A stretch of 64,000 nucleotides of DNA from Cherax quadricarinatus (GCF_038502225.1 NC_091323.1:28371345-28435344); one strand, 5' to 3'. Shown: positions 46,246 to 56,980, counted from the first letter of the stretch. Program-made: numbers and translations. The notes: a model not told the origin generated them from the letters alone.

Positions 46246-46565
46246 TAACTTCTTTAGTTAAGAATTTGCGTACCTTTGCTGTATTAACGTTAATTTGATT
46301 GAAATTTGGTTTTAACCTCTTATGCATACATCCCCTCATAGTTGTCTGCTCTGTCAGAGGCATAACTTGTTTGTTATTATCTTATTTGCTCCTTCTCTGA
46401 CGTTGGTAAATTTGCTCTCATCTAGTTCACATAAATGTGTCCTCGTCTAGTTCATTTAAGTGTGCTTTTTGCTCGTCTAGTTCACATGTGTTTTCGTCTA
46501 CCTGTTTCACTTAAGTGTGCTTGTGTGGGTTGAGTAGCAGCTCCTTACCAAGCCTCTTATCTTCA
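46246..46565. other. No gene recognised
   Basis: 'ctcgtctagttcac' recurs several times near 46420-46480. 'gagtagcagctccttaccaa' at 46531 is a decayed 'gtcgagtcatagctcctgg' repeat. Confidence 0.45.
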
Positions 46566-46844
46566 CTTGACGGGCCCATGTATGGGGACAGCCTTCATCA
46601 CTTCTCTTAGTTCACTGCACCTCTTCACTACTCTGATCAAAGAAAAAAAAAGTTCCTTTAGTCTTTTTTCATTGTAATTCATACGTCTCATCTCCAATAC
46701 TTGCCTTATTGCTTGATAGATGGCAGCACCCATTGGACTCAGCTTCAAGACCAGTCTGCTGATATATCTCTCAAATTTATGTTTGTGTCTAGGTAGGGGC
46801 TCCACTAACGTGGTGTGCCCTCGAGAATTTGCCTTATATGACAT
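46566..46844 (-). CDS. Unknown 93-codon frame, probably repeat-derived
   Basis: The minus frame encodes a basic, helix-prone peptide (MGAAIYQAIRQVLEMRRMNY, KELFFSLIRVVKRCSELREV). It contains no domain I recognise. It adjoins a decayed dispersed repeat at 46531 and the 51-bp minisatellite, so a retroelement relic is more likely than a host gene. No splice or promoter evidence. Confidence 0.2.
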
Positions 46845-46916
46845 ACAAATTTCTCAGTACTTGTTCATGTTCATCAACGCTGTCCTGTATGCTGCAGTTG
46901 TTACTGTGCGTGTATG

Positions 46917-47285
46917 TGATAGTAACGTAGAGGGAACACCCACAGTGTGCTGCCACCCTCCTGTATATGATAGTAACGTAAAGGGAACACCCGCAGTGTG
47001 CTGCCACCCTCCTGTATATGATAGTAACGTAAAGGGAACACCCGCAGTGTGCTGCCACTCTCCTGTATATGGTAGTATCGTAGAGGGAACACCCGCAGTG
47101 TGCTGCCACCCTCCTGTATATGATAGTAACGTAGAGGGAACACCCGCAGTGTGCTGCCACCCTCCTGTATATGATAGTATCGTAGAGGGAACACCCGCAG
47201 TGTGCTGCCACCCTCCTGTATATGATAGTAACGTAGAGGGAACACCCACAGTGTGCTGCCACCTTCATGTATATGATAGTTGCAT
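46917..47285. repeat. 51-bp minisatellite (about 7 units)
   Basis: 'tagtaacgta' at 46920, 46971 and 47022, period 51 bp. Unit gatagtaacgtagagggaac, 'acccgcagtgtgctgcc', 'accctcctgtatat'. Frames on both strands are open because 51 is a multiple of three. Confidence 0.95.
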
Positions 47286-47500
47286 AGTGGAAACAGAAAT
47301 TAGCTATTCTAAATGGAGTAAAGGATATTGGCGAGGAAGGAAAGGGCAATATGCGAGAAAGATGGAGGGGATATTTGAGGAAGAACTGTGAAGGGGTTGG
47401 AGAGGAACAGTGAGGATGATGGGATGGGAATCTTGAGGTGCCGAGTGCTTGGAGCAGGCGTCTCATGTTTCATAATGATCACCCCAAGTCTAAAAGGACA

Positions 47501-47505
<5 letters not shown>

Positions 47506-47585
<80 letters not shown>

Positions 47586-47592
47586 TCTCTCC
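47506..47592. repeat. (CT)n microsatellite
   Basis: About 43 CT repeats with one A. Confidence 0.95.
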
Positions 47593-47650
47593 TCCCTCTC
47601 CCTTCCTCTCTTTCTCCACGGGGTTATATCTAAGCAAACGCTGCAGTCGT

Positions 47651-47652
<2 letters not shown>

Positions 47653-47694
<42 letters not shown>
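47653..47694. repeat. (GT)n microsatellite
   Basis: About 20 GT repeats. Confidence 0.95.
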
Positions 47695-47696
<2 letters not shown>

Positions 47697-48436
47697 CTCC
47701 ACTGGCTACTGAAGGTATTCTTGTGTTGATTCAAAAGGTATCCATGTGCCTAATGATGTTCATTATCAAAACGCAGCAGCGAGTGTTACGAGGGCCACTG
47801 CAGAGTGTGAAGGCTGAGGGCCACTACGAGTGACATGACACTGCCTAATAAAGGCGATATTGGTTGGAGGTGATAGCAGAGGAGCAGGAGAACAGCACGT
47901 GTGTGCTCACCTCTCCAGTTTTTGATGGGGTCGATCCTCGCTGCTTAAGCAAAAGTCTGATGACGTTTAGGAGTCTCCATTATCATGATCTAGTCGAATT
48001 TACCTTCGAATTATTCCTAGGAGTTTAATAAGTTTATTTAGGTACAGGTTCCCATAAATACAGTTACATAAATTATCATACATATTAACATATGTACAAA
48101 TTACCTAGGATAACCCCAAAAAATCAAAGTGACTTATTTCCATTGGGAGTTTTAACCCCCCACCCCCCCACTTCCTCTTTTAGGACATTCACTTCGTCTT
48201 TCCCTAGAGCATTTTACTCCCTCCGCTCCCAGGACATTCAGTTTCCCCTTCTAGTACCCCGGTGGGTGGGCGCTCCCAGAAAACATTGAGAGATCTGTAA
48301 ACGTGTCATTTATGGTTCTAGAATAGTTTGCCTTGGTACTAATCTGTCGGGGAACCTTAGACTGTGTGTGTTACTAGTTGTCATAGGCACTTGTTGATGG
48401 ACACTTGGCCTGTTTTGTGTGTGGAGTAGTGTTGTA
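47695..48436. other. No gene recognised
   Basis: Nothing supported. A C-run with 'acccccccaccccccc'-like sequence lies at 48157-48170. Confidence 0.5.
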
Positions 48437-48541
48437 ATCGCCTAATTGTACCCACCTGATTGTGGTTGCAGGGGTCGATTCATAGCTCCTGGTCCCCGCC
48501 TCTTCACTGGTCTCTACCAGTGTGTGTGTGTGTGTGTGTGT
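48437..48541 (+). repeat. Dispersed 'gcaggggtcgag' repeat ending in (GT)n
   Basis: 'acctgattgtggttgcaggg', 'gtcgattcatagctcctgg', 'cctcttcactggtctctacc', then about 10 GT. Same order as 56117 and, inverted, 22943-23036. Confidence 0.85.
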
Positions 48542-48779
48542 ACAAGATGCTAGCACTACAACACTGGCCTCACACTGTACTGTATATTATTTTAAAAGAG
48601 TACTACATGTGCCTGAACACTTTTCTTATATTAGCGCATGTTGCAACCTGTGTTGCTGTAATGCTGTTTGTCAGCCTCTTTGTTGGGTCTACTTCGAGCT
48701 AAGTCCTTCTAATGTTCTCTTTTATCTGTTAGTTGTGTTGGGGGATTATCGTCCCCGCGGAGTAGTCTCAGACCAGGAT
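48542..48779. other. No gene; short LINE-tail-like piece
   Basis: 'cgtccccgcggagtagtctc' at 48750 resembles the GC-rich LINE tail. Otherwise nothing. Confidence 0.4.
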
Positions 48780-48903
48780 CCTCTTAACCATGGAACGGAT
48801 AGAGTTTGAACCCATGGCGAGTGAATCCTAAAACTCACAGACCAATGTGTTCCGTGATTTGCTTGCAATCTTGTTATTAAAATTTTGTGAATCATCAGGG
48901 ACT
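48780..48903. mobile_element. tRNA-like SINE fragment
   Basis: 'catggaacggatagagtttg' 'aacccatggcgag' and 'ttttgtgaatcatc' are diverged versions of the units at 11445-11640. It supplies the apparent start of the reading frame at 48847 but is not part of the LINE. Confidence 0.65.
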
Positions 48904-50619
48904 TCTGGGTTGAAAAGGAAACATTACAGACTACGAACTGTTAAAAACACATTATTTAGAGAGTTAGAGGTATTGGGAAGATGGAAGGAATATTTTGAGG
49001 AATTGTTAAATGTTGATGAAGATAGGGAAGCTGTGATTTCGTGTATAGGGCAAGGAGGAATAACATCTTGTAGGAGTGAGGAAGAGCCAGTTGTGAGTGT
49101 GGGGGAAGTTCGTGAGGCAGTAGGTAAAATGAAAGGGGGTAAAGCAGCCGGGATTGATGGGATAAAGATAGAAATGTTAAAAGCAGGTGGGGATATAGTT
49201 TTGGAGTGGTTGGTGCAATTGTTTAATAAATGTATGGAAGAGGGTAAGGTACCTAGGGATTGGCAGAGAGCATGCATAGTTCCTTTGTATAAAGGCAAAG
49301 GGGATAAAAGAGAGTGCAAAAATTATAGGGGGATAAGTCTGTTGAGTGTACCTGGTAAAGTGTATGGTAGAGTTATAATTGAAAGAATTAAGAGTAAGAC
49401 GGAGAATAGGATAGCAGATGAACAAGGAGGCTTTAGGAAAGGTAGGGGGTGTGTGGACCAGGTGTTTACAGTGAAACATATAAGTGAACAGTATTTAGAT
49501 AAGGCTAAAGAGGTCTTTGTGGCATTTATGGATTTGGAAAAGGCGTATGACAGGGTGGATAGGGGGGCAATGTGGCAGATGTTGCAAGTGTATGGTGTAG
49601 GAGGTAGGTTACTGAAAGCAGTGAAGAGTTTTTACGAGGATAGTGAGGCTCAAGTTAGAGTATGTAGGAAAGAGGGAAATTTTTTCCCAGTAAAAGTAGG
49701 CCTTAGACAAGGATGTGTGATGTCACCGTGGTTGTTTAATATATTTATAGATGGGGTTGTAAGAGAAGTAAATGCGAGGGTCTTGGCAAGAGGCGTGGAG
49801 TTAAAAGATAAAGAATCACACACAAAGTGGGAGTTGTCACAGCTGCTTTTTGCTGATGACACTGTGCTCTTGGGAGATTCTGAAGAGAAGTTGCAGAGAT
49901 TGGTGGATGAATTTGGTAGGGTGTGCAAAAGAAGAAAATTAAAGGTGAATACAGGAAAGAGTAAGGTTATGAGGATAACAAAAAGATTAGGTGATGAAAG
50001 ATTGAATATCAGATTGGAGGGAGAGAGTATGGAGGAGGTGAACGTATTCAGATATTTGGGAGTGGACGTGTCAGCGGATGGGTCTATGAAAGATGAGGTG
50101 AATCATAGAATTGATGAGGGAAAAAGAGTGAGTGGTGCACTTAGGAGTCTGTGGAGACAAAGAACTTTGTCCTTGGAGGCAAAGAGGGGAATGTATGAGA
50201 GTATAGTTTTACCAACACTCTTATATGGGTGTGAAGCGTGGGTGATGAATGTTGCAGCGAGGAGAAGGCTGGAGGCAGTGGAGATGTCATGTCTGAGGGC
50301 AATGTGTGGTGTGAATATAATGCAGAGAATTCGTAGTTTGGAAGTTAGGAGGAGGTGCGGGATTACCAAAACTGTTGTCCAGAGGGCTGAGGAAGGGTTG
50401 TTGAGGTGGTTCGGACATGTAGAGAGAATGGAGCGAAACAGAATGACTTCAAGAGTGTATCAGTCTGTAGTGGAAGGAAGGCGGGGTAGGGGTCGGCCTA
50501 GGAAGGGTTGGAGGGAGGGGGTAAAGGAGGTTTTGTGTGCGAGGGGCTTGGACTTCCAGCAGGCATGCTTGAGCGTGTTTGATAGGAGTGAATGGAGACA
50601 AATGGTTTTTAATACTTGA
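48847..50619 (+). CDS. Non-LTR retrotransposon reverse transcriptase (LINE), 5'-truncated
   Basis: A 590-codon open frame. The first 20 or so codons belong to an adjacent SINE; LINE sequence starts near 48904. Reverse-transcriptase motifs are intact: fingers IVPLYKGKGD and NYRGISLLSVPGKV (residues 144-173), motif A AFMDLEKAYD with Asp229, motif B GLRQGCVMSPWLFN (285-298), motif C FADD (335-338), then KVNTGKSKVM and FRYLGVDVSADG. The C-terminal region has YGCEAW (460-465), RWFGHVERM and GRRGRGRPRKGW. The enzyme copies element RNA at a nicked target. No endonuclease domain precedes it, so the copy cannot move itself. Compared with the copy at 40628, a 4-bp insertion near 50590 (gtgaatggagac against gtggagac) shifts the last 20 or so codons. 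Clade (RTE-like or other) is uncertain. Confidence 0.93.
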   Translation: MFRDLLAILLLKFCESSGTSGLKRKHYRLRTVKNTLFRELEVLGRWKEYFEELLNVDEDREAVISCIGQGGITSCRSEEEPVVSVGEVREAVGKMKGGKAAGIDGIKIEMLKAGGDIVLEWLVQLFNKCMEEGKVPRDWQRACIVPLYKGKGDKRECKNYRGISLLSVPGKVYGRVIIERIKSKTENRIADEQGGFRKGRGCVDQVFTVKHISEQYLDKAKEVFVAFMDLEKAYDRVDRGAMWQMLQVYGVGGRLLKAVKSFYEDSEAQVRVCRKEGNFFPVKVGLRQGCVMSPWLFNIFIDGVVREVNARVLARGVELKDKESHTKWELSQLLFADDTVLLGDSEEKLQRLVDEFGRVCKRRKLKVNTGKSKVMRITKRLGDERLNIRLEGESMEEVNVFRYLGVDVSADGSMKDEVNHRIDEGKRVSGALRSLWRQRTLSLEAKRGMYESIVLPTLLYGCEAWVMNVAARRRLEAVEMSCLRAMCGVNIMQRIRSLEVRRRCGITKTVVQRAEEGLLRWFGHVERMERNRMTSRVYQSVVEGRRGRGRPRKGWREGVKEVLCARGLDFQQACLSVFDRSEWRQMVFNT

Positions 50620-50860
50620 CGTGCTGTTGGAGTGTGAGCAAAGTAACATTTATGAAGGGATTCAGGGAAACCGGCAGGCCGGACTTGAGTCCTGGAGATG
50701 GGAAGTACAGTGCCTGCACTCTGAAGGAGGGGTGTTAATGTTGCAGTTTAAAAACTGTAGTGTAAAGCACCCTTCTGGCAAGACAGTGATGGAGTGAATG
50801 ATGGTGAAAGTTTTTCTTTTTCGGGCCACCCTGCCTTGGTGGGAATCGGCCGGTGTGATA

Positions 50861-50900
<40 letters not shown>
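48904..50900 (+). mobile_element. LINE copy: RT frame, 3' UTR and poly(A)
   Basis: The 3' UTR (50620-50862) has 'ggacttgagtcctggagatg' and the terminal block 'ttcgggccaccctgccttgg', repeated at 1946, 25925 and 41245. A run of about 38 A (50863-50900) marks the retroposed 3' end. No target duplication was recognised. Confidence 0.92.
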
Positions 50901-50902
<2 letters not shown>

Positions 50903-53504
50903 GTATCTATAAAGAATAAAAGTACAAGTTTTTATTATTTACCTGTTGTTTACATGTGTATGTGACAGAAATGAAAGATCAGAAGCCTTCCGAGAATGAC
51001 AAATAACTCAGTTCTCATTTGTCTGAGAGGACGATAGTACTTCCTGGAATGGTTGTTGTCTACTATCCTACTACTACAGGACGGTAGTACTTCCTGGGAT
51101 GGTTGTTGTCTACCGTCCTACTACTACAGGACGGTAGTACTTCCTGGGATGGTTGTTGTCTACCATCCTACTACTACAGGACGGTAGTACTTCCTGGGAT
51201 GGTTGTTGTCTACCATCCTACTACCACAGGACAGTAGTACTTCCTGGGATGGTTGTCTACCATCCTACTACCACAGGACGGTAGTACTTCCTGGGATGGT
51301 TGTCTACCATCCTACTACCACAGGACGATAGTACTTCCTGGGATGGTTGTCTACCATCCTACTACCACAGGACGGTAGTACTTCCTGGGATGGTTGTCTA
51401 CCATCCTACTACCACAGGACGGTAGTACTTCCTGGGATGGTTGTCTACCATCCTACTACCACAGGACGATAGTACTTCCTGGGATGGTTGTCTACCATCC
51501 TACTACCACAGGACGGTAGTACTTCCTGGGATGGTTGTCTACCATCCTACTACCACAGGACGGTAGTACTTCCTGGGATGGTTGTCTACCATCCTACTAC
51601 CACAGGACGGTAGTACTTCCTGGGATGGTTGTCTACCATCCTACTACCACAGGACGTTAGTGCTTCCTGGGATGGTTGTTGTTTACCATCCTACTAGCAC
51701 AGGACGGTAGTACTTCCTGGGATGGTTGTTGTCTACCATCCCACTACAACAGGACGGTAGTACTTCCTGGGATGGTTGTTGTCTACCATCCTACTACCAC
51801 AGGACGGTAGTACTTCCTGGGATGGTTGTTGTCTACCATCCTACTACCACAGGACGGTAGTACTTCCTGGGATGGTTGTTGTCTACCATCCTACTACCAC
51901 AGGACGGTAGTGCTTCCTGGGATGGTTGTTGTCTACCATCCTACTACCACAGGACGGTAGTGCTTCCTGGGATGGTTGTTGTCTACCATCCTACTACTAC
52001 AGGACGGTAGTGCTTCCTGGGATGGTTGTCTACCATCCTACTACTACAGGACGGTAGTACTTCCTGGGATGGTTGTCTACCATCCTACTACTACAGGACG
52101 GTAGTACTTCCTGGGATGGTTGTTGTCTACCATCCTACTACTACAGGACGGTAGTACTTCCTGGGATGGTTGTCTACCATACTACTACCACAGGACGGTA
52201 GTACTTCCTGGGATGGTTGTTGTCTACCATACTACTACCACAGGACGGTAGTACTTCCTGGGATGGTTGTTGTCTACCATCCTACTACCACAGGACGGTA
52301 GTACTTAGGATGGTTGTCTACCATCCTACTACCACAGGACGGTAGTACTTCCTGGGATGGTTGTCTACCATCATACTACTGCAAGATGGTAGTACTTCCT
52401 AGGATGGTTGTTGTCTACCATACTATTACTACCACAGGATGGTAGTACTTCCTGGGATGGTTGTCTACCATCCTACTACTACAGGACGGTAGTACTTCCT
52501 GGGATGGTTGTTGTCTACCATCCTACTACTACAGGATGGTAGTACTTCCTGGGATGGTTGTTGTCTACCATCCTACTACTACAGGACAGTAGTACTTCCT
52601 GGGATGGTTGTTGTCTACCATACTATTACTACCACAGGATGGTAGTACTTCCTGGGATGGTTGTTGTCTACCATACTACTACCACAGGACGGTAGTACTT
52701 CCTGGGATGGTTGTTATCTACCATCCTACTACCACAGGACGGTAGTACTTCCTGGGATGGTTGTTGTCTACCATCCTACTACCACAGGACGGTAGTACTT
52801 AGGATGGTTGTCTACCATCCTACTACCACAGGACGGTAGTACTTCTTGGGATGGTTGTTGTCTACCATACTACTACCACAGGACGGTAGTACTTCCTGGG
52901 ATGGTTGTTGTCTACCATACTACTACCTCAGGACGGTAGTACTTCTTAGGATGGTTGTTGTCTACCGTCCTACTACCACAGGACGGTAGTACTTCCTGCG
53001 ATGGTTGTCGTCTACCATACTACTACCACAGGATGGTAGTACCTATTGGGATGGTTGTCTACCATCCTACTACCACAGGACGGTAGTACTTCCTGGGATG
53101 GTTTCTGTCTACCATACTACTACCACAGGACGGTAGTACTTCCTGGGATGGTTGTTGTCTACCATACTACCACCACAGGATGGTAGTACCTATTGGGATG
53201 GTTGTTGTCTACCATCCTACTACCACAGGACGGTAGTACCTTCTGGGATGGCTGTTGTCTACCATATTACTACCACAGGGTGGTAGTACTTCCTGGGATG
53301 GTTGTCTACCATACTACTACCACAGGATGGTAGTACCTATTGGGATGGTTGTTGTCTACCATCCTACTACCACAGGACGGCAGTATCTCCTGGGGTGGTT
53401 GTTGTGTACCATACTACTACCACAGGACGGTAGTACTTCCTGGGATGGTTGTTGTCTACCATCCTACTACTACTTGATGGTGGTACCTGGTGGGATGGTT
53501 GTCT

Positions 53505-53927
53505 ACCATCCTACTGATAAATTAGACACATGTGCAACTCTTGGGTATCTTTATTGAGGAAACGTTTCGCCACACAATGGCTTCATCAGTCCATACAAAT
53601 GAGAATCTTGAAGAACAGGAGGAGAATGAGGTAATCAGTCCCTCAACCTTGAGTCGATGTGATCAGTCCATCAATCTTGAATAGAATACATTATTCATTA
53701 TACATTATATTATTCTATTCAAGATTGATGGACTGACCACATCGACTCAAGGTTGAGGGACTGATTACCTCATTCTCCTCCTGTTCTTCAAGATTCTCAT
53801 TTGTATGGACTGATGAAGCCATTGTGTGGCGAAACGTTTCCTCAATAAAGATACCCAAGAGTTGCACATGTGTCTAATTTATCAACATGTCGGTTCTCTG
53901 AACCATTCATCTACAAACCATCCTACT
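53505..53927. mobile_element. 401-bp fold-back element with 11-bp target duplication
   Basis: The element is 53516-53916, flanked by accatcctact at 53505-53515 and 53917-53927. Arms of about 175 bp (53516-53690 and 53706-53881) match with only one or two differences around a short AT-rich loop. The right arm contains GGA-CTGATGA (53807-53816), GCC/GGC, GAAACGTT and TCC. The tail is 'caacatgtcggttctctgaa'. The same minisatellite stretch without the insert is at 54056-54140 (empty site at 54114-54124). Confidence 0.95.
53807..53842 (+). ncRNA. Hammerhead-like RNA motif (best copy)
   Basis: CTGATGA (53810-53816), helix II candidate GCC(53818-53820)/GGC(53828-53830) and GAAA (53831-53834) form a classical hammerhead core order. 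GGA before and TCC after GAAACGTT can pair as helix I. Across the window these paired positions change together: GGA/TCC (11172, 53807, 62323), CGA/TCG (3269, 12983), GAC/GTC (2330, 24041, 42693). Helix II varies as GCC/GGC, CCTAC/GTAGG, CTAC/GTAG, GCCCAC/GTGGGC. Helix III and a canonical NUH cleavage site are not evident, so self-cleavage is unproven; it may be a relic or another structured RNA. Confidence 0.4.
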
Positions 53928-54600
53928 AAAACAGGACGATAGTACTTCCTGGAATGGTTGTTGTCTACCATCCTACTACCACAGGACGGTAGTACCTCCT
54001 GGGAGGGTTGTTGTCTGCCATCCTACTACCACAGGACGGTAGTACTTCCTGGGATGGTTGTTGTCTACCATCCTACTACTACTTGATGGTGGTACCTGGT
54101 GGGATGGTTGTCTACCATCCTACTAAAACAGGACGATAGTACTTCCTGGGATGGTTGTCTACCGTACTTCTACCACAGGACGGTAGTACCTGCCGAGATC
54201 GTTGTCTACCATCCAACTGCCACAGGATGGTAGTACCTCCTGTGAGGGTTGTCTGCCATCCTACTACCACAGGACGGTAGTACCTCCTGGGAGGGTTGTT
54301 GTTTGCCATCCTACTACCACAGGACGGTAGTACCTCCTGGGAGGGTTGTTGTTTGCCATCCTACTACCACAGGACGGTAGTACCTCCTGGGAGGGTTGTT
54401 GTCTGCCATCCTACTACCACAGGACGGTACTACCTCCATGGAGGGTTGTCTACTATCCTACTACCACAGGACGGTAGTACCTGCTGGGATGGTTGTCTAC
54501 CATCCTACTACCACAGGACGGTAGTACCTCCAGGGAGGGTTGTCTATCCTACTACCACAGGATGGTAGTACCTCCAGGAAGGGTTGTCTACTATCCTACT

Positions 54601-54895
54601 GGTGGCCTGGTGGCTAAAGCTCTCACTTCACACGGCGAGGGTCTGAGTTCGATTCCCAGCCAGGGTAGAAACATTGGGCGTGATTCTTTACATCTGTTGT
54701 CTGTGCTCACCCATCAGTAAAATGAGTACCTGGGTGTTAGTGGACTGGTGTGGGTCGCATCCTGGGACACTGACCTAATTTGCCCGAAATGCTTAGCATA
54801 ACAATGAACTTTCCTTATAGTAGTATATCATTGATGTCAGCTAGGACTGTATACCATGTACATATATATGTAAATAAAGATATATGTCTGTGTAG
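54601..54895 (+). mobile_element. tRNA-derived SINE inserted in the minisatellite
   Basis: Head 'ggtggcctggtggctaaagc' (box A region) and gagttcgattcccagcc (box B), then the family body and a tail 'atgtaaataaagatatatg'. The minisatellite phrase 'gtagtacttcctgggttg' resumes at about 54894-54912. Confidence 0.88.
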
Positions 54896-54930
54896 TACTT
54901 CCTGGGTTGCTATTTTCCATCCTCCTCTAT

Positions 54931-55188
54931 GCTTAATTATATAAGCATCTTTTAAATGACAGTAAAAGTGGCTTGTGGTCCTTTATCCCCGCATTCCATT
55001 TAATTAACTTATAATACTGTCTGTATTTCAGTATTTTCTTCTTATACTGTACTGTAGTTCAGTTCAGGTAATCGTCTCTTGAACCATTCGTGCAGTTTTG
55101 TTTTCCCTCTTCATCTCATTTCTCGTTTTGATTTTTTTTTAGTTATGGGATTCACAGACACAAACATTATGATCCTCCGTGCATGTAT
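54931..55188. other. No gene recognised
   Basis: Nothing supported. Confidence 0.5.
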
Positions 55189-55245
55189 GCGTGTTCGTGC
55201 GAGCGTGCGTGTTCGTGCGAGCGTGCGTATTCCTGCGAGCGTGCA
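55189..55245. repeat. 20-bp direct repeat, three copies
   Basis: gcgtgttcgtgcgagcgtgc, twice nearly exact, then once with changes. Confidence 0.85.
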
Positions 55246-55321
55246 GAATACAGTAGTCCTTTCGAGAAAGGAGTGGTGTGATGGGCGGGGGATGATGCTG
55301 GTAGGTGACACGTATTTACTC

Positions 55322-55450
55322 CACACTCCCACGCCCACCCACCAAGCATCCGGTGCCACCCAACGTACCAAACTAGCTGCTCACGCCCACACCCACCCGC
55401 CAAACATCCGGTGACACCCAGCGTACATAAGTACCTGCTCACGCCCACGA
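55322..55450. repeat. Direct repeat of about 60 bp, two copies
   Basis: 'cacgcccacccaccaagcat' 'ccggtgccaccc' followed by 'cacgcccacacccacccgcc' 'ccggtgacaccc'. Confidence 0.8.
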
Positions 55451-55543
55451 CCAATTTCCCTCTCCTGGCACGCCCACCTTAACCTTGCCGGTACACCTAC
55501 CTACATGTGCTCAGTAGCTCTCGCTTGCTGTTTTCCTGGCTTC

Positions 55544-55546
<3 letters not shown>

Positions 55547-55611
<65 letters not shown>
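55547..55611. repeat. (CT)n microsatellite
   Basis: About 32 CT repeats. Confidence 0.95.
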
Positions 55612-55613
<2 letters not shown>

Positions 55614-56116
55614 AAGATCAAGACAGGTAAGATCCTTCACATTTTCCCTTCTTTTTGCTCTTATTTTGTCCTGATGAATTATCGTAAGCAATTCTGAAAA
55701 AGGTTTAATTATGCAGTATAATGATAACACATAATACGCCAGAGATATAGTGGTCATAGTGTGATAATACAACATGCTTCCTTATGATCTTTTCCAGCAA
55801 CGTTTATGTTATACAAGTTACATGGAGAAAGTCCCTGAACCTATTATATGCCTCTGTAATCTTTTGACAACCGCCCATAGTATGGGTATGGTGTGCATGA
55901 TGAAGCTATTGAACTAAGGAGACCAGTCTTTAATTCAAGGCTTTGTGCCTTTGACTATTAGTATTGCATGTGTTATCTTCAAGTCGTCTGGTACTTAACC
56001 CATCATTACAGATGTGGTCCAGATCTATGTGAGTGGCTTAAGTATTAAGATCACTGCCTAGTCTTGATGTTGTTGGTGTTTGGTGTTATTCCCTGTGGTT
56101 CTGACGTCTTTGATGT
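55612..56116. other. No gene recognised
   Basis: Nothing supported. Confidence 0.5.
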
Positions 56117-56237
56117 GCGTACTCACCTAGTTGTACTCACCTAGTTGAGGTTGCAGGGGTCGAGTCCAAGCTCCTGGCCCCCGCCTCTTCACTGGTCGCT
56201 GTCAGTGTGTGTGTGTGTGTTTGTGTGTGTGTGTTGT
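56117..56237 (+). repeat. Dispersed 'gcaggggtcgag' repeat ending in (GT)n
   Basis: 'tactcacctagttg' is present twice, then 'aggttgcaggggtcgagtcc', 'ctcctggcccccgcctcttc', 'actggtcgctgtca' and (GT)n. Confidence 0.88.
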
Positions 56238-56639
56238 CGATAAATAGAGGTTCTTACGTGACTAACACTAATTACCTCGTCAATGGAGTCCAGGTTAAAA
56301 CGCCAGCCACCCCACGTCTAGCTTCTCTTGTGAACACCATCTTCGCCAGGACTGTTACCACTAAGTATACTGGACACTGGTTACTTACCAATCTGATGTC
56401 TTTGATGACACTTTGTTCCTGTTCCATTACCAGGCAGAGATATCCAGCACACTTAGTTACTGATGGGATATAAGGCTGACCACACAGGATCTTACCGCAC
56501 GGGCGGTTTACACCCTTGACCAGCTCTGGTACTGACTCACATTAATTTGAACCAGTACCACTTTGCTTATACTAGGTTGCTACCTACCTTGCACAAGATT
56601 ATAGATTGCAATCTGTTTACTGGTGTCCCGTAGCTCGAT
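56238..56639. other. No gene recognised
   Basis: A plus frame at 56207-56473 begins in the GT run and has no domain. Confidence 0.5.
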
Positions 56640-56876
56640 TGGTCCTACCAGGCATAAGGGAAATTACCCTGGCTGCCTTCAGGTGGAGCTGGACAGATAC
56701 CTAAAGTCAGTACCCGATCAGCCGGGCTGTGGTTCGTGCTTTTGACCACGTGCCGCCAGCAGTAACAGCCTGGTTGATCAGGCCCTGATCCACCGGGAGG
56801 CTTGGTCAAGGACTGTGCCGCAGGGGCGTTGACCCCCGGAACATCCTCCAGGTAGACTCCAGGTAGGTACTCACCT
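56640..56876 (+). mobile_element. 3' tail of the Jockey/CR1-like LINE
   Basis: Plus-strand 'gagctggacagatacctaaa', 'gatcagccgggctgtggttc', 'gcctggttgatcaggccctg', 'cgttgacccccggaa' and 'ccaggtagactccaggtag'. These correspond to the DRYLKSVPDQPGCGS region and tail of 1128-1815 in the opposite orientation. Confidence 0.85.
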
Positions 56877-56898
56877 ATATATGAGGTCGATTCACAGC

Positions 56899-56901
<3 letters not shown>

Positions 56902-56980
<79 letters not shown>
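56902..56980. repeat. (GT)n then (GA)n microsatellite
   Basis: About 24 GT, then about 14 GA. Confidence 0.95.

Larger units (their letters stand above)
51035..54600. repeat. 47-50-bp minisatellite (about 65 units), interrupted
   Basis: Unit aggacggtagtacttcctgg, 'gatggttgtctaccatcc', 'tactaccac', with optional extra 'ttg'. GGATGG and CCATCC are 7 bp apart in each unit, so single units can form hairpins. Variant forms (acttagg, cctattggg, tggtggtacctggt) mark sub-blocks. A fold-back element (53516-53916) and a SINE (54601-54895) are inserted in it. Confidence 0.96.
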
